This document shows positions 25,123-33,571 of a stretch of DNA of 64,000 nt, one piece after another (position 1 is the first letter of the stretch; each line of letters opens with the position of its first letter). The notes under the pieces are model-generated. The model was not told where the DNA came from and did no database searches. It was given only the letters and a program-made list of their open reading frames with translations. Source of the DNA: Hyphomicrobiales bacterium. GTDB taxonomy: Bacteria; Pseudomonadota; Alphaproteobacteria; Rhizobiales; Rhizobiaceae. The position numbers and the translations under genes are program-made. The stretch spans positions 124,001-188,000 of the forward strand of contig UCII01000021.1 in assembly GCA_900472485.1 (NCBI GenBank), in the 5' to 3' direction.

Positions 25123-26006
25123 TGGCGGCTCTTCATCCCCGCGGTCCCAAGCCATCGCGGCTGACGGCAGGCCAGATCGGACTTTATGCCTTCCTCATCC
25201 TGTCAGCGCTGTTCTTCCTCCTGCCGCTCTATACGATGCTCGTCACCTCGCTGAAGACGATGGAAGAGATTCGCCAGGGTCGCATCTTCGCCTTCCCCGA
25301 CACCATCGATTTCAACGCCTGGAAGACGGCGTGGTCGGGCGCCTGCATGGGTACCCAATGCCTGGGCGTGCGCATCGGCTTCTGGAATTCGGTCAAGATC
25401 ACCGTGCCGGCCGTAGCTATCTCCGTCTTTATCGGCGCGATCAATGGCTATGCCCTCTCCTTCTGGCGGCCGAGAGGCTCGAACCTGCTGTTCGGGCTTC
25501 TGATGGCCGGAGGCCTCATCCCCTACCAGATCTTTCTCTATCCGCTGGTGCGGCTGCTCGCCAATCTCAGCCTTTATAATTCGGTGACAGGCGTAGTCCT
25601 CGTTCACGTGATCTTCGGCCTGCCGCTGGTGACGCTGCTGTTCCGCAACTATTTCGTCGCCATTCCCGAGGAGCTCTGCAAGGCGGCCCGCGTCGACGGC
25701 GCCGGCTTCTGGCGGATCTTCCTCGAGATCATGCTGCCCATGTCCGTGCCGATGATCGTGGTCGCCTCGATCTTCCAGTTTACCGGCATCTGGAACGACT
25801 TCCTGATCGGCTTGGTCTTTGCTGGGCGCGACAATCTGCCGATGACGGTGCAGCTCAACAACATCGTCAACACCACCATGGGCGAGCGCGCCTACAATGT
25901 GAACATGGCCGCCACCATTCTGACCGCCATCGTTCCGCTCGCCATCTATTTCTTCTCCGGCCGCTGGTTCCTGCGTGGTGTCGCTGCCGGCGCCGTCAAG
26001 GGGTAA
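25122..26006 (+). CDS. Sugar ABC transporter permease (MalG-like)
   Basis: Membrane protein of 294 residues, second permease of the importer. First helix: IGLYAFLILSALFFLLPLYT, followed by MLVTSLKTMEEIRQGRIFAF, a common MalG-class stretch. EAA loop: IPEELCKAARVDGAGFWRIF, then LEIMLPMSVPMIVVASIFQF. The C terminus FLRGVAAGAVKG matches the class. AAGGGGAG precedes the start, which overlaps the previous stop by one base. Confidence 0.92.
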   Translation: MAALHPRGPKPSRLTAGQIGLYAFLILSALFFLLPLYTMLVTSLKTMEEIRQGRIFAFPDTIDFNAWKTAWSGACMGTQCLGVRIGFWNSVKITVPAVAISVFIGAINGYALSFWRPRGSNLLFGLLMAGGLIPYQIFLYPLVRLLANLSLYNSVTGVVLVHVIFGLPLVTLLFRNYFVAIPEELCKAARVDGAGFWRIFLEIMLPMSVPMIVVASIFQFTGIWNDFLIGLVFAGRDNLPMTVQLNNIVNTTMGERAYNVNMAATILTAIVPLAIYFFSGRWFLRGVAAGAVKG

Positions 26007-26010
26007 TGCC

Positions 26011-27093
26011 ATGCAGCCTGCCGTCTCGGTCAAGGACCTCAAGATCGCCTATGGCGATCACACCGTCATCGACAAGATGTCGATCGACATCGCTCCGCGC
26101 GAATTTCTCGTGCTGCTCGGACCATCCGGCTGCGGGAAATCGACCCTGCTCAACTCCATTGCCGGCCTGCAGGACATCAGCGACGGCGAGATCTGGATAT
26201 CGGACAAGAACGTCACCTGGGCCGAGCCGAAGGATCGCGGCATCGGCATGGTCTTCCAGTCCTATGCGCTCTATCCCCGCATGTCGGTGCGCAAGAACCT
26301 CTCATTCGGCCTGCGCGTGGCGGGTCTTCCGAAAGCCGAGATCGATGCGCGCATCGCCCGCACTGCTTCGCTTCTGCATCTCGACAAGCTGCTCGACCGC
26401 CGCCCTTCGGAACTGTCGGGCGGCCAGCGCCAGCGCGTCGCGATCGGCCGCGCGCTGGTGCGCGAAGTCAACGTCTTCCTGTTCGACGAACCGCTCTCCA
26501 ATCTCGATGCCAAGCTGCGCAACGAGCTGCGTGTCGAGATCAAGAAGCTGCATCAGAGCCTCGGCAATACGATGATCTATGTCACGCATGATCAGGTCGA
26601 GGCTCTGACCCTTGCCGATCGCATCGCCATCATGAAGGACGGCGTGATCCAGCAGCTCGCCAGTCCGTCCGAAATTTACCATCGTCCGGCCAATCTCTTC
26701 GTTGCCGGCTTCATCGGCGCGCCGGCGATGAACTTCATCGAGGGCGAGATTATCTTGAAAGGGGACGTGCCGGTCTTCGAAAGCAACGGACTTGCCATCT
26801 CCCTCGCCGGCTACCCTTTCCTCAGCGCCGTCAAGGCAGGTCCCGCCACACTTGGCATCCGGCCGGAGCATATCGCGCCGAATGGCGCGGACGCGGGTTG
26901 GCCCACCATTCCCGGCACCGTCTCGGTCGTCGAACCGATGGGCGCCGATACCGTGCTGTGGTTCGACTGGGCGGGCCAAAGCCTCTCTTACCGCATCATG
27001 GGAGATGCCATCCTGCAGCCGGGTACGGCGATCACGCCCGGCCTCGATATCGCCAAGGCCTCCCTCTTCGGCGCTGATGGCGCCCGCCTTTAA
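26011..27093 (+). CDS. Sugar ABC transporter ATP-binding protein (MalK/UgpC class)
   Basis: ATPase of 360 residues. Walker A GPSGCGKST, Q-loop VFQSYALYPRM, signature LSGGQRQRVAIGRALV, Walker B VFLFDEPLSNLDA, switch YVTHDQVEALT. The C-terminal regulatory domain starts near FIGAPAMNFIEGE, with LGIRPEHIAPNG. It starts four bases after the permease stop. It completes a full four-gene importer together with 22932-26006. Confidence 0.93.
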   Translation: MQPAVSVKDLKIAYGDHTVIDKMSIDIAPREFLVLLGPSGCGKSTLLNSIAGLQDISDGEIWISDKNVTWAEPKDRGIGMVFQSYALYPRMSVRKNLSFGLRVAGLPKAEIDARIARTASLLHLDKLLDRRPSELSGGQRQRVAIGRALVREVNVFLFDEPLSNLDAKLRNELRVEIKKLHQSLGNTMIYVTHDQVEALTLADRIAIMKDGVIQQLASPSEIYHRPANLFVAGFIGAPAMNFIEGEIILKGDVPVFESNGLAISLAGYPFLSAVKAGPATLGIRPEHIAPNGADAGWPTIPGTVSVVEPMGADTVLWFDWAGQSLSYRIMGDAILQPGTAITPGLDIAKASLFGADGARL

Positions 27094-27123
27094 GACCACT
27101 TCCAAAGCATACGGAAATTATCC

Positions 27124-28776
27124 ATGTCTCAGACTGTCTACGACGCGCTGGTGATCGGTTCCGGCGCCGCCGGCTCCTTCGCCGCCAAGGAATTGACCGC
27201 CCAAGGGCTGTCCGTATTGCTGCTCGAAGCGGGGCCGGCGGTGACCCAGAAGGATTTCGATCCCAACCGCAAGAAGGCACCGGCAAGCAGCATCAATATT
27301 TGGGAGCGCGCCCGCGCCACGCTGAAGGGTCAGCCCATCCAGGCACGCGCCGCCTTCTTTACCGAACGCTTCAGCCATTTCTTCGTCAACGATCGCAAGA
27401 ACCCCTATACGACGCCGAAGGATGCGCCATTCCTGTGGATACGCGGCCGTCAGGGCGGCGGCCGCCTCCACAGCTTTGGCCGGGTGCTGCTGCGCTGGAC
27501 CGACGATGATTTCAAGATCCGGTCGAAGACCGGCAAGGGCGAGGACTGGCCGGTTTCCTATGAGGAGCTCGCGCCTTACTATGCGGAGGTTGAAACCAGC
27601 CTTGGCCTTTATGGCAATGAGGACGGTGTGGAGACATTGCCGGACGGCGTCTATGCGCATCCGGCAAAGCTGACGCCGGCTGAAGAAATCTTCAAGACGG
27701 AAGTCGAAGGACGCTGGCCGAACCGGCATGTCGTTTCCTGGCGCTATATCGCGCCCGATGCCGAACGGACGCCGAAACCGCTGCGCGAGGCGTTGGCGAC
27801 CGGACGTCTGACCATGCGCCATGACGCCATCGTGCGCCGCATCACCACCGACGAGGCCGGGGGCCGAGCGACGGGTGCCGAGTTCATCGATCGCGTGACC
27901 AGCAAGATCGAAACCGCCCGCGCCGCCATCGTCGTGCTTTGCGCATCGCCGATCGAAAGCGTGCGGCTGCTTCTCAACTCGGCCACGGCTCACCATCCGC
28001 ACGGGCTTGGCAATAGCTCGGGGGCACTCGGGCGCTATTTCATGGACCAGCTGCCATGCCTTGCCTTCGGCTCCTTCTCCAAGGCGAAGGGATGGGCGGC
28101 CGATGATTCCGCACCTGTTGACCCCTTCTACAATCCCTCCGGCGGCATCTTCGTCCCGCGCTTTGGAGAGGGCGACGCCGGCCGCGACGATTTCGACTAT
28201 CAGGGAAGCATCGGCCGGGCGCCGACACCGGATGACGAGCCTTCGCGGCTGGCCTTCTTCGGCTTTGGCCGCATGCTGCCCTATGCCGACAATCGCATCA
28301 CGCTCGATGCACGACGGAAGGATGCATGGGGGATTCCGGTGCCCCATATCCGATGCGCCATGGGCGAGGAGGAACATGCCCTGCTGCGCCGGCAGGAAGA
28401 GGTACTGATCGACATGGTGCGTGGCGTCGGCGGTGAACTAGAATTCATCGGCTCGCCTACTGGCCTTAGGGAAATGGGCCGTGGCGCCTTTCCCGATGCC
28501 GATCCTTTCAGCCGCTTCATGTTCCGCGCATGGTTCCGCAAGACCATGTGCATGGGCGCCGCCATCCATGAAACCGGCGGTGCGCGCATGGGGACATCAA
28601 GGCAGGAATCCGTCCTCAACGCGCATAATCAGAGCTGGGACATACCCAACTTGCTCGTGACGGATGCTTCCGCCTTTCCGGGTAGCGGCATTGCCGGCAC
28701 CACGCTAACCGTGATGGCCCTGACCATCCGCGCCTGCAGGAACATCGCCGATCAATATCGCGCCGGGCAACTTTGA
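27124..28776 (+). CDS. GMC-family FAD-dependent oxidoreductase
   Basis: Flavoenzyme of 550 residues, glucose-methanol-choline family. The FAD-binding Rossmann motif is DALVIGSGAAGSFAAKEL at the N terminus. WIRGRQGGGRLHSFGRVLLR corresponds to the GMC signature near the flavin, and the C-terminal part has HETGGARMG, where H482 is the likely catalytic base, then NLLVTDASAFPGSG and AGTTLTVMALTIRA. No signal peptide or Tat motif is seen, so it is probably cytoplasmic. Rhizobial relatives oxidise sugars or glycosides, often at C3. With a LacI regulator, TIM-barrel protein and sugar importer in the same operon, it probably oxidises the imported sugar; the substrate is unknown. Confidence 0.88.
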   Translation: MSQTVYDALVIGSGAAGSFAAKELTAQGLSVLLLEAGPAVTQKDFDPNRKKAPASSINIWERARATLKGQPIQARAAFFTERFSHFFVNDRKNPYTTPKDAPFLWIRGRQGGGRLHSFGRVLLRWTDDDFKIRSKTGKGEDWPVSYEELAPYYAEVETSLGLYGNEDGVETLPDGVYAHPAKLTPAEEIFKTEVEGRWPNRHVVSWRYIAPDAERTPKPLREALATGRLTMRHDAIVRRITTDEAGGRATGAEFIDRVTSKIETARAAIVVLCASPIESVRLLLNSATAHHPHGLGNSSGALGRYFMDQLPCLAFGSFSKAKGWAADDSAPVDPFYNPSGGIFVPRFGEGDAGRDDFDYQGSIGRAPTPDDEPSRLAFFGFGRMLPYADNRITLDARRKDAWGIPVPHIRCAMGEEEHALLRRQEEVLIDMVRGVGGELEFIGSPTGLREMGRGAFPDADPFSRFMFRAWFRKTMCMGAAIHETGGARMGTSRQESVLNAHNQSWDIPNLLVTDASAFPGSGIAGTTLTVMALTIRACRNIADQYRAGQL

Positions 28777-28814
28777 TCGGGCGCTCCGCTCGAATTAGCA
28801 TCATCACTTAGGTC

Positions 28815-28837
28815 GGCCTCCATTTTAGATATGGAGG
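28815..28837 (+). terminator. Hairpin behind the GMC gene, possible terminator
   Basis: Perfect 8-bp stem GCCTCCAT / ATGGAGGC with a 7-base loop, 39 bases after the GMC stop. No T-run follows, so termination efficiency is uncertain. Confidence 0.45.
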
Positions 28838-28896
28838 CTCGCCGCGTCACTCCATGGCCGCCGTCTGGGCAGGTTTCACCATCCGACGGAAATAGT

Positions 28897-28925
28897 TTGG
28901 CTTTGTCACCTTGCTGCGATAAATA
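28897..28925 (+). promoter_or_regulatory. Candidate promoter of the purine permease gene
   Basis: TTGGCT (28897-28902), 17 bases, TAAATA (28920-28925). It fits a vegetative sigma-factor promoter; transcription would start near 28932, far upstream of the ATG at 29221. Confidence 0.5.
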
Positions 28926-28977
28926 TCATGCATATCTTCTTGCCTCAGCTGCATCGAGCGATTGTGCGGGACCGAAC

Positions 28978-29016
28978 GATGGTTTCGACCATCCGCTAGC
29001 GGTTCCGAAATCGGAA
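28978..29016 (+). ncRNA. Three adjacent short hairpins in the permease leader
   Basis: GATGGT-TTCG-ACCATC (28978-28993) has a stable UUCG tetraloop. Next to it are CCGC-TA-GCGG (28993-29002) and TTCCGA-AA-TCGGAA (29003-29016). All stems are perfect. They may be parts of a structured leader RNA or protein-binding palindromes; sequence alone does not decide. Confidence 0.35.
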
Positions 29017-29151
29017 GAAATTCGCGCGGAAATAGCTTGAAAATCTAGAATGTCTTTCGCGAATTGCAGGGAAATCCGGCTCTAGCGCGCAAAGCCATTA
29101 AAAGCGCACAATCCCCCCTCGCCACGAAGCGTCGAAAGCCGCTTCTCGCGG

Positions 29152-29217
29152 CCCGCATCTGGAGGAGACGCGGGCAAGCCCCATGATTTCACGAGCGTCG
29201 GGAACGCTTAGGGAGGA
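29152..29217 (+). promoter_or_regulatory. Candidate cis-regulatory RNA at the permease ribosome site
   Basis: A stem CCCGCATC/GACGCGGG (29152-29159 with 29167-29174, one mismatch) is followed by a second stem AGCGT-CGGGA-ACGCT (29194-29208, plus a GU pair). CCC at 29180-29182 can pair with GGG at 29211-29213, part of the ribosome site AGGGAGGA. That pairing would enclose a ten-base asymmetric loop and hide the ribosome site. Compact elements of this kind occur before purine genes, for example the xanthine-binding NMT1 class, but I could not match a consensus from memory. Confidence 0.3.
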
Positions 29218-29220
29218 ACA

Positions 29221-30513
29221 ATGCTTGAACGACTTTTCAAATTGAGTGAACACGGTACGTCCGTACGCACGGAGCTCATTGCCGGCGTGACGACGTTCTT
29301 GACGATGTCCTATATCATCTTCGTCAATCCCGACATTCTGTCGACGACCGGCATGGACCGCAATGCGGTCTTTGTCGCCACCTGTCTCGCAGCCGCGCTG
29401 GGTTCGATCGTCATGGGCCTCGTCGCCAATTGGCCGATCGGCATGGCACCTGGCATGGGGCTCAATGCTTTCTTCGCCTTTACCGTGGTTTCGGCTCTCG
29501 GCTTTACCTGGCAGCAGGCGCTCGGCGCGGTCTTCATTTCCGGTTGCATCTTCGTGCTGCTGACGGTGACCGGCGTGCGCAGCTGGCTGATCGCCGGCAT
29601 CCCACATTCGCTCAGAAGCGCGATTGCCGCGGGTATCGGTCTCTTTCTGGCGATCATTGCGCTCAAGAGCGCCGGCATCGTCGTCGCCAACAAGGCGACC
29701 CTCATTGGCCTCGGTGACCTCAAGCAGACCGGCCCCCTTCTCGCAATCTTTGGCTTCTTCGTCATCGCCATTCTCGATGCGCTGAAAATAAGAGGTTCGA
29801 TCCTCATCGGCATTCTCGCCGTCACCATTCTCTCCTGGATCTTCGGCGTCAGCCAGTTTCATGGCATCGTTTCGGCGCCGCCGTCGATCATGCCGACCTT
29901 TTTGCAGCTCGACATCGTCGGCGCTCTCCATGGCGGTCTGGTTCATATCATCCTCGTCTTCGTGCTAGTCGAAGTCTTCGACGCCACCGGGACGCTGATC
30001 GGTATCGCCAAGCGGGCGAACCTGATCCAGGACGGAAAGCCGAACCGCTTGAGCAGGGCTTTGCTCGCCGATAGCGCCGCCATCGTCGCCGGCTCGCTGA
30101 TGGGCACCAGCAGCACGACAGCCTTCGTGGAAAGCGCTTCCGGCGTCCAGGCCGGCGGCCGTACGGGCCTGACCGCGATCACCATCGCCGCCCTCTTCAT
30201 CGCAGCTCTCTTCTTCTCGCCGCTCGCAGCCTCCGTTCCTGCCTATGCGACGGCCCCAGCGCTGCTCTATGTCGCCGGCCTGATGATGCGCGAGCTGACC
30301 GAGATCGAATGGGATGACCTGACCGAAGCCGCACCGGCGGCAATCACCGCGCTTGCCATGCCCTTCACTTACTCGATCGCCAACGGCCTTGCCTTCGGCT
30401 TCATCACCTATGTCGCCGTGAAGGTCTTCACCGGCCGTTGGTCGATGCTGCATCCGGCAACGCAGATTGTCGCCGCCCTGTTTGTCGTGCGCTTCGCCTT
30501 CTTCGCGGATTGA
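29221..30513 (+). CDS. Purine permease (NCS2 family, AzgA/GhxP-like)
   Basis: Inner-membrane proton symporter of 430 residues with about twelve or more helices, from the adenine/guanine/hypoxanthine branch of the NCS2 family. Features are the N-terminal FKLSEHGTSVRTELIAGVTT, FLTMSYIIFVNPDIL, GMAPGMGLNAFFAFTVV (conserved transport motif), FVEVFDATGT-type sequence at LVEVFDATGTLIGIA, and GTSSTTAFVESASGVQAGGR (second conserved motif). A strong AGGGAGGA ribosome site precedes the ATG. Its position beside guanine deaminase, xanthine dehydrogenase and urate genes supports purine import. Its long leader suggests purine-responsive control. Confidence 0.93.
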   Translation: MLERLFKLSEHGTSVRTELIAGVTTFLTMSYIIFVNPDILSTTGMDRNAVFVATCLAAALGSIVMGLVANWPIGMAPGMGLNAFFAFTVVSALGFTWQQALGAVFISGCIFVLLTVTGVRSWLIAGIPHSLRSAIAAGIGLFLAIIALKSAGIVVANKATLIGLGDLKQTGPLLAIFGFFVIAILDALKIRGSILIGILAVTILSWIFGVSQFHGIVSAPPSIMPTFLQLDIVGALHGGLVHIILVFVLVEVFDATGTLIGIAKRANLIQDGKPNRLSRALLADSAAIVAGSLMGTSSTTAFVESASGVQAGGRTGLTAITIAALFIAALFFSPLAASVPAYATAPALLYVAGLMMRELTEIEWDDLTEAAPAAITALAMPFTYSIANGLAFGFITYVAVKVFTGRWSMLHPATQIVAALFVVRFAFFAD

Positions 30514-30530
30514 CGATGGATATTAAATGC

Positions 30531-30566
30531 AAGACCGGGTCATTCGCTGGAATGACCCGGTCTTTT
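30531..30566. terminator. Bidirectional Rho-independent terminator
   Basis: Perfect 14-bp stem AAGACCGGGTCATT / AATGACCCGGTCTT (30531-30544 with 30551-30564) around a six-base loop, followed by TT on the plus strand. It lies between the permease gene and the convergent ureidoglycolate lyase gene and can serve both. Confidence 0.85.
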
Positions 30567-30649
30567 GGCATTCGAGAGCTGTTGCTCTAGCAATAAGGGG
30601 CGTTGCGATGGCAGCGCCCCTTCCGATATCTGAACAGATCCAGCTCCTT

Positions 30650-31135
30650 TCAGCGGATCAAGAACGTCTCCTCATAGAAATGCTCCTCGAGATTGACGCC
30701 CTTGCCGCCGCGATCGACGACGATGAAGTCGGAGACACCGTCGAGGGGCGTCAGAATACCGTGCCAGACATTGCGCCAGATATTGACGCCTTGACCGGGC
30801 CTGGTGCGGAACGCCACCGGCTCGCCCGGACCAGTGTCCGTCTGCGGCGCCGCAACGACGAGGAAGGGATGGCCGGACAGCGGCACAAAAGCCTGGCTGC
30901 CGAGAGGATGCCGCTCGACCATCTTCAGTTCGAGCGGCAGTGCATAGGGTTCGCCGCGCAGCCAGCTGATCATCGTGCGCGCCTCCTCGCCGATCGCTTC
31001 GACCTTTGCGAGGTCATGGTAGCGAACACATTTGCCGGCATTGATGGGATAGCTGTGCGCATCCTCCATTTCGATCACATCACCAAAAGGCGCGAATGCG
31101 GCTCTGGTTAGCGGTTGAATTTCGATCACTTTCAT
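30650..31135 (-). CDS. allA: Ureidoglycolate lyase
   Basis: Enzyme of 161 residues that splits ureidoglycolate into glyoxylate and urea, the last step of allantoin breakdown. Family features are IEIQPLTRAAFAPFGDVIE at the N terminus, ERHPLGSQAFVPLSGHPFLV, WRNVWHGILTPLD and DFIVVDRGG in the cupin-like fold. The start at 31135 has GGGAGA upstream; the longer open frame is untranslated leader. It stands alone on the minus strand facing the permease terminator. Glyoxylate produced here would feed gcl at 42306. Confidence 0.92.
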   Translation of the reverse strand: MKVIEIQPLTRAAFAPFGDVIEMEDAHSYPINAGKCVRYHDLAKVEAIGEEARTMISWLRGEPYALPLELKMVERHPLGSQAFVPLSGHPFLVVAAPQTDTGPGEPVAFRTRPGQGVNIWRNVWHGILTPLDGVSDFIVVDRGGKGVNLEEHFYEETFLIR

Positions 31136-31713
31136 TGATGGTCTCCCGTTTCCATTCTCCGAAATCACCTCTTCCTCGATCGACGATATGTTCGCTTGGG
31201 TTCGATGCCTGACCCGCGGTGCGGACAGCAGAAATTGACCGGAGCACGGCTGGCACTCTGGCAGCCGCCATGCCGCGGCTATTTCCATGGTCGATCACTA
31301 CCGATGCTGATCGCGAAGACCGCGACATCGGCTTCCCGCTAGCTGCGGCAAGGTTTTTCTGCAGCCAAGCGTCTCGAACCGATACCCATCAGGACCAGCC
31401 GAAAATCGGCGCACTCATCACTTCCGCCATGCAGCGAGACCGGCGGAAACCTGCCTTTTCATGAAATGCATCGCCATATCGGCACGTATTTCGCCGCCTC
31501 AGTGCATGCGAAGTGCGCGAGCCGAGCTCATTCGTCCCCGCCGCAACATCGTATGAAACGTTCCTCCAAACGTTTTCGATACCCACTGTCTAACCGCAAA
31601 TCGTGCACGCCATTCCCCCTGGAAATTTTGAAAGTCTCGAACGTTACAGCTGCTTTTCATGGGAATGGGCCTGGCGGATAGTGGAACATGAGAACTTCGT
31701 TCGGGAGAAAAGC
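31136..31713. other. 578-base divergent region between allA and hiuH
   Basis: No coding region with recognisable content is seen on either strand. Near the hiuH side lie two AAACGTT words (31556-31562 and 31568-31574), which may be operator half-sites. A long-range inverted repeat CCATTCCC (31610-31617) / GGGAATGG (31661-31668) encloses 43 bases just upstream of hiuH. Promoters for both flanking genes must be here but could not be fixed. Confidence 0.6.
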
Positions 31714-32079
31714 ATGCAGCCTCATTCGCCTGGAGCCGGTCGGCTCACGACCCACGTGTTGGACACGGCGCTCGGCAAGCCCGCCCGGGGCCTGCGCATC
31801 GAACTCTACCGGATCGAGGGCGATGCTCTGCACCTCCTGAAGTCTACCGAGACCAACGACGACGGTCGTTGCGATGCGCCGCTGCTGTCGAGCGAAACCA
31901 TGAAGGCCGGCACCTACGAGCTGCGCTTCCATGCCGGTGACTATCTCGGACGCACATCGCAAGGCCCCATGTTTCTCGACATCATCCCGATCCGTTTCGG
32001 TCTCGCCGATGAAGGCGCGCATTACCACGTGCCGCTCCTCCTCTCGCCCTACAGCTATTCCACCTACCGCGGGAGCTGA
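31714..32079 (+). CDS. hiuH: 5-hydroxyisourate hydrolase (transthyretin-like)
   Basis: Enzyme of 121 residues that hydrolyses 5-hydroxyisourate, the product of urate oxidation, to OHCU. Typical N-terminal stretch GRLTTHVLDTALGKPARGL carries the active-site histidine; PIRFGLADEGAHYHVPLLLS carries further histidines, and the family end signature YRGS is intact. Start at 31714 has GGGAG before it; the longer frame to 31603 crosses the predicted leader stem. Gene order hiuH-xdhA-xdhB-xdhC with tiny gaps indicates one operon. Confidence 0.94.
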   Translation: MQPHSPGAGRLTTHVLDTALGKPARGLRIELYRIEGDALHLLKSTETNDDGRCDAPLLSSETMKAGTYELRFHAGDYLGRTSQGPMFLDIIPIRFGLADEGAHYHVPLLLSPYSYSTYRGS

Positions 32080-32082
32080 GCG

Positions 32083-33567
32083 ATGACATCAACGACAATC
32101 CGCTCCGAACTTCGTTTCATTCTCAACGGCCGGGACGTCGTTCTTACCGACGTGGCACCAGACCAGACGCTGCTCGACTGGCTGCGCCTCTCCCGCTCGC
32201 TGAAGGGCACAAAGGAAGGCTGCGCCGAGGGTGACTGCGGCGCCTGCACGGTGCTTGTAGGGCGGCTGATGCCTGCGGGCAGCCTCCTCTATGAGAGCGT
32301 CAACGCCTGCATCCGCTTCCTCGGTTCCCTCGACGGCTGCCATGTCGTCACCGTCGAGCATCTCGCCTCGAGCGACGAGCACCTACATCCAGTGCAGCAG
32401 GCGATGGTCGACTTTCACGGTTCGCAATGCGGCTTCTGCACGCCAGGTTTCGTCATGTCGCTCTACGGACTCTGGATGCAGACGCCAAACCCAACGGATC
32501 AACAGATCGAAACGGCGCTCCAGGGCAATCTCTGTCGCTGCACCGGCTATGAGCCGATCCTGCGCGCGGCCCGCGCAATCTCCAACTATGGCGGTACGCA
32601 GAACGATCCCCTGCTTGTCGAGCGCGACACCATAATCGCGCGGCTGAAGGCTCTTGCCGATGGTGCTCGTGTCGAAATCGGCGAGGGTCGCCATCGCCTG
32701 ATCGTGCCGGCGAACCTTGATGATTTCGCTTCGGTTCTGGAGGCATCGCCGACGGCAACCGTAGTCGCCGGCTCCACCGATGTCGGTCTTTGGGTTACCA
32801 AGCACATGCGCGACATCACGCCGGTCATCTTCATTGCCGGGCTGCAGGAGTTGAAATCGATCGCGGTGAAAGACCGCGTCATCACCATCGGCGCCGGCGT
32901 CACCTATTCGGAGGCGGTCGCGACGCTGTCTGAGCACATCCCGGCGCTCGGGCCGTTGATTACCCGCATCGGCGGCCAGCAGGTGCGCAACATGGGCACG
33001 ATCGGCGGCAACATCGCCAATGGTTCGCCGATCGGCGATACGCCGCCGGCCCTGATCGCGCTCAACGCGTCGTTGACCTTACGCAAAGGTGCTGCCCGGC
33101 GCACCGTTGCGCTTGAAGACTTCTTCATCGCCTATGGCAAACAGGACCGTCAGCCCGGCGAGTTCGTCGAGGCAGTGCATATTCCAGTTCCAGCGGCAGA
33201 CGAGAAATTCGCGGTCTACAAGGTGACGAAGCGTCGGGATGAGGACATTACCGCAACGCTCGGCGCCTTCCGGCTGGCACTTGCCGCCGACGGGACGGTT
33301 GCCGAAATCCGGATTGCCTATGGCGGCATGGCCGCAACGCCAAAACGGGCCTTCGCCGTCGAAAGGGCGCTGCTCGGCCAGCCCTGGAACGAAAAGACCG
33401 TGGACATGGCAATGGAGAAATATGCCGAGGATTACACGCCGCTGACCGACATGCGTGCCACGGCGGAATATCGTGCGCTGGCGGCAAGAAACCTTCTGCT
33501 GCGCTTCTACCTGGAAACGACGTCCAGTGCGGCGCCGGCGCAGGTATCGAGATACGAGGCCGCGTAA
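32083..33567 (+). CDS. xdhA: Xanthine dehydrogenase small subunit (2Fe-2S and FAD domains)
   Basis: Protein of 494 residues. The first 2Fe-2S cluster is bound by the cysteines in KEGCAEGDCGACTVLVG and NACIRF. The second is bound by QCGFCTPGFV and LCRCTGYEPI (up to residue 160). The FAD domain (about 205-380) has VVAGSTDVGLWVTK and RNMGTIGGNIANGSPIGDTP, the canonical flavin loop, and the CO-dehydrogenase-type C-terminal flavin domain follows. It passes electrons from the molybdenum subunit to NAD. It begins four bases after hiuH, with GGGAG. Confidence 0.95.
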   Translation: MTSTTIRSELRFILNGRDVVLTDVAPDQTLLDWLRLSRSLKGTKEGCAEGDCGACTVLVGRLMPAGSLLYESVNACIRFLGSLDGCHVVTVEHLASSDEHLHPVQQAMVDFHGSQCGFCTPGFVMSLYGLWMQTPNPTDQQIETALQGNLCRCTGYEPILRAARAISNYGGTQNDPLLVERDTIIARLKALADGARVEIGEGRHRLIVPANLDDFASVLEASPTATVVAGSTDVGLWVTKHMRDITPVIFIAGLQELKSIAVKDRVITIGAGVTYSEAVATLSEHIPALGPLITRIGGQQVRNMGTIGGNIANGSPIGDTPPALIALNASLTLRKGAARRTVALEDFFIAYGKQDRQPGEFVEAVHIPVPAADEKFAVYKVTKRRDEDITATLGAFRLALAADGTVAEIRIAYGGMAATPKRAFAVERALLGQPWNEKTVDMAMEKYAEDYTPLTDMRATAEYRALAARNLLLRFYLETTSSAAPAQVSRYEAA

Positions 33568-33571
33568 GCCC

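Larger units (their letters stand above)
28777..29220 (+). other. 444-base intergenic region: leader of the purine permease
   Basis: No gene is recognised here. From left to right it holds a hairpin behind the GMC gene (28815-28837), a good promoter (28897-28925), three short inverted repeats (28978-29016), further possible stems (29152-29174 and 29193-29209), and the ribosome site of the permease. The predicted message leader is about 290 bases, unusually long for this window. Confidence 0.7.

Noticed and set aside
26302..28377. Long minus-strand frames opposite the ATPase and GMC genes
   Set aside because: No motifs, no ribosome site, and complete overlap with conserved proteins on the other strand.
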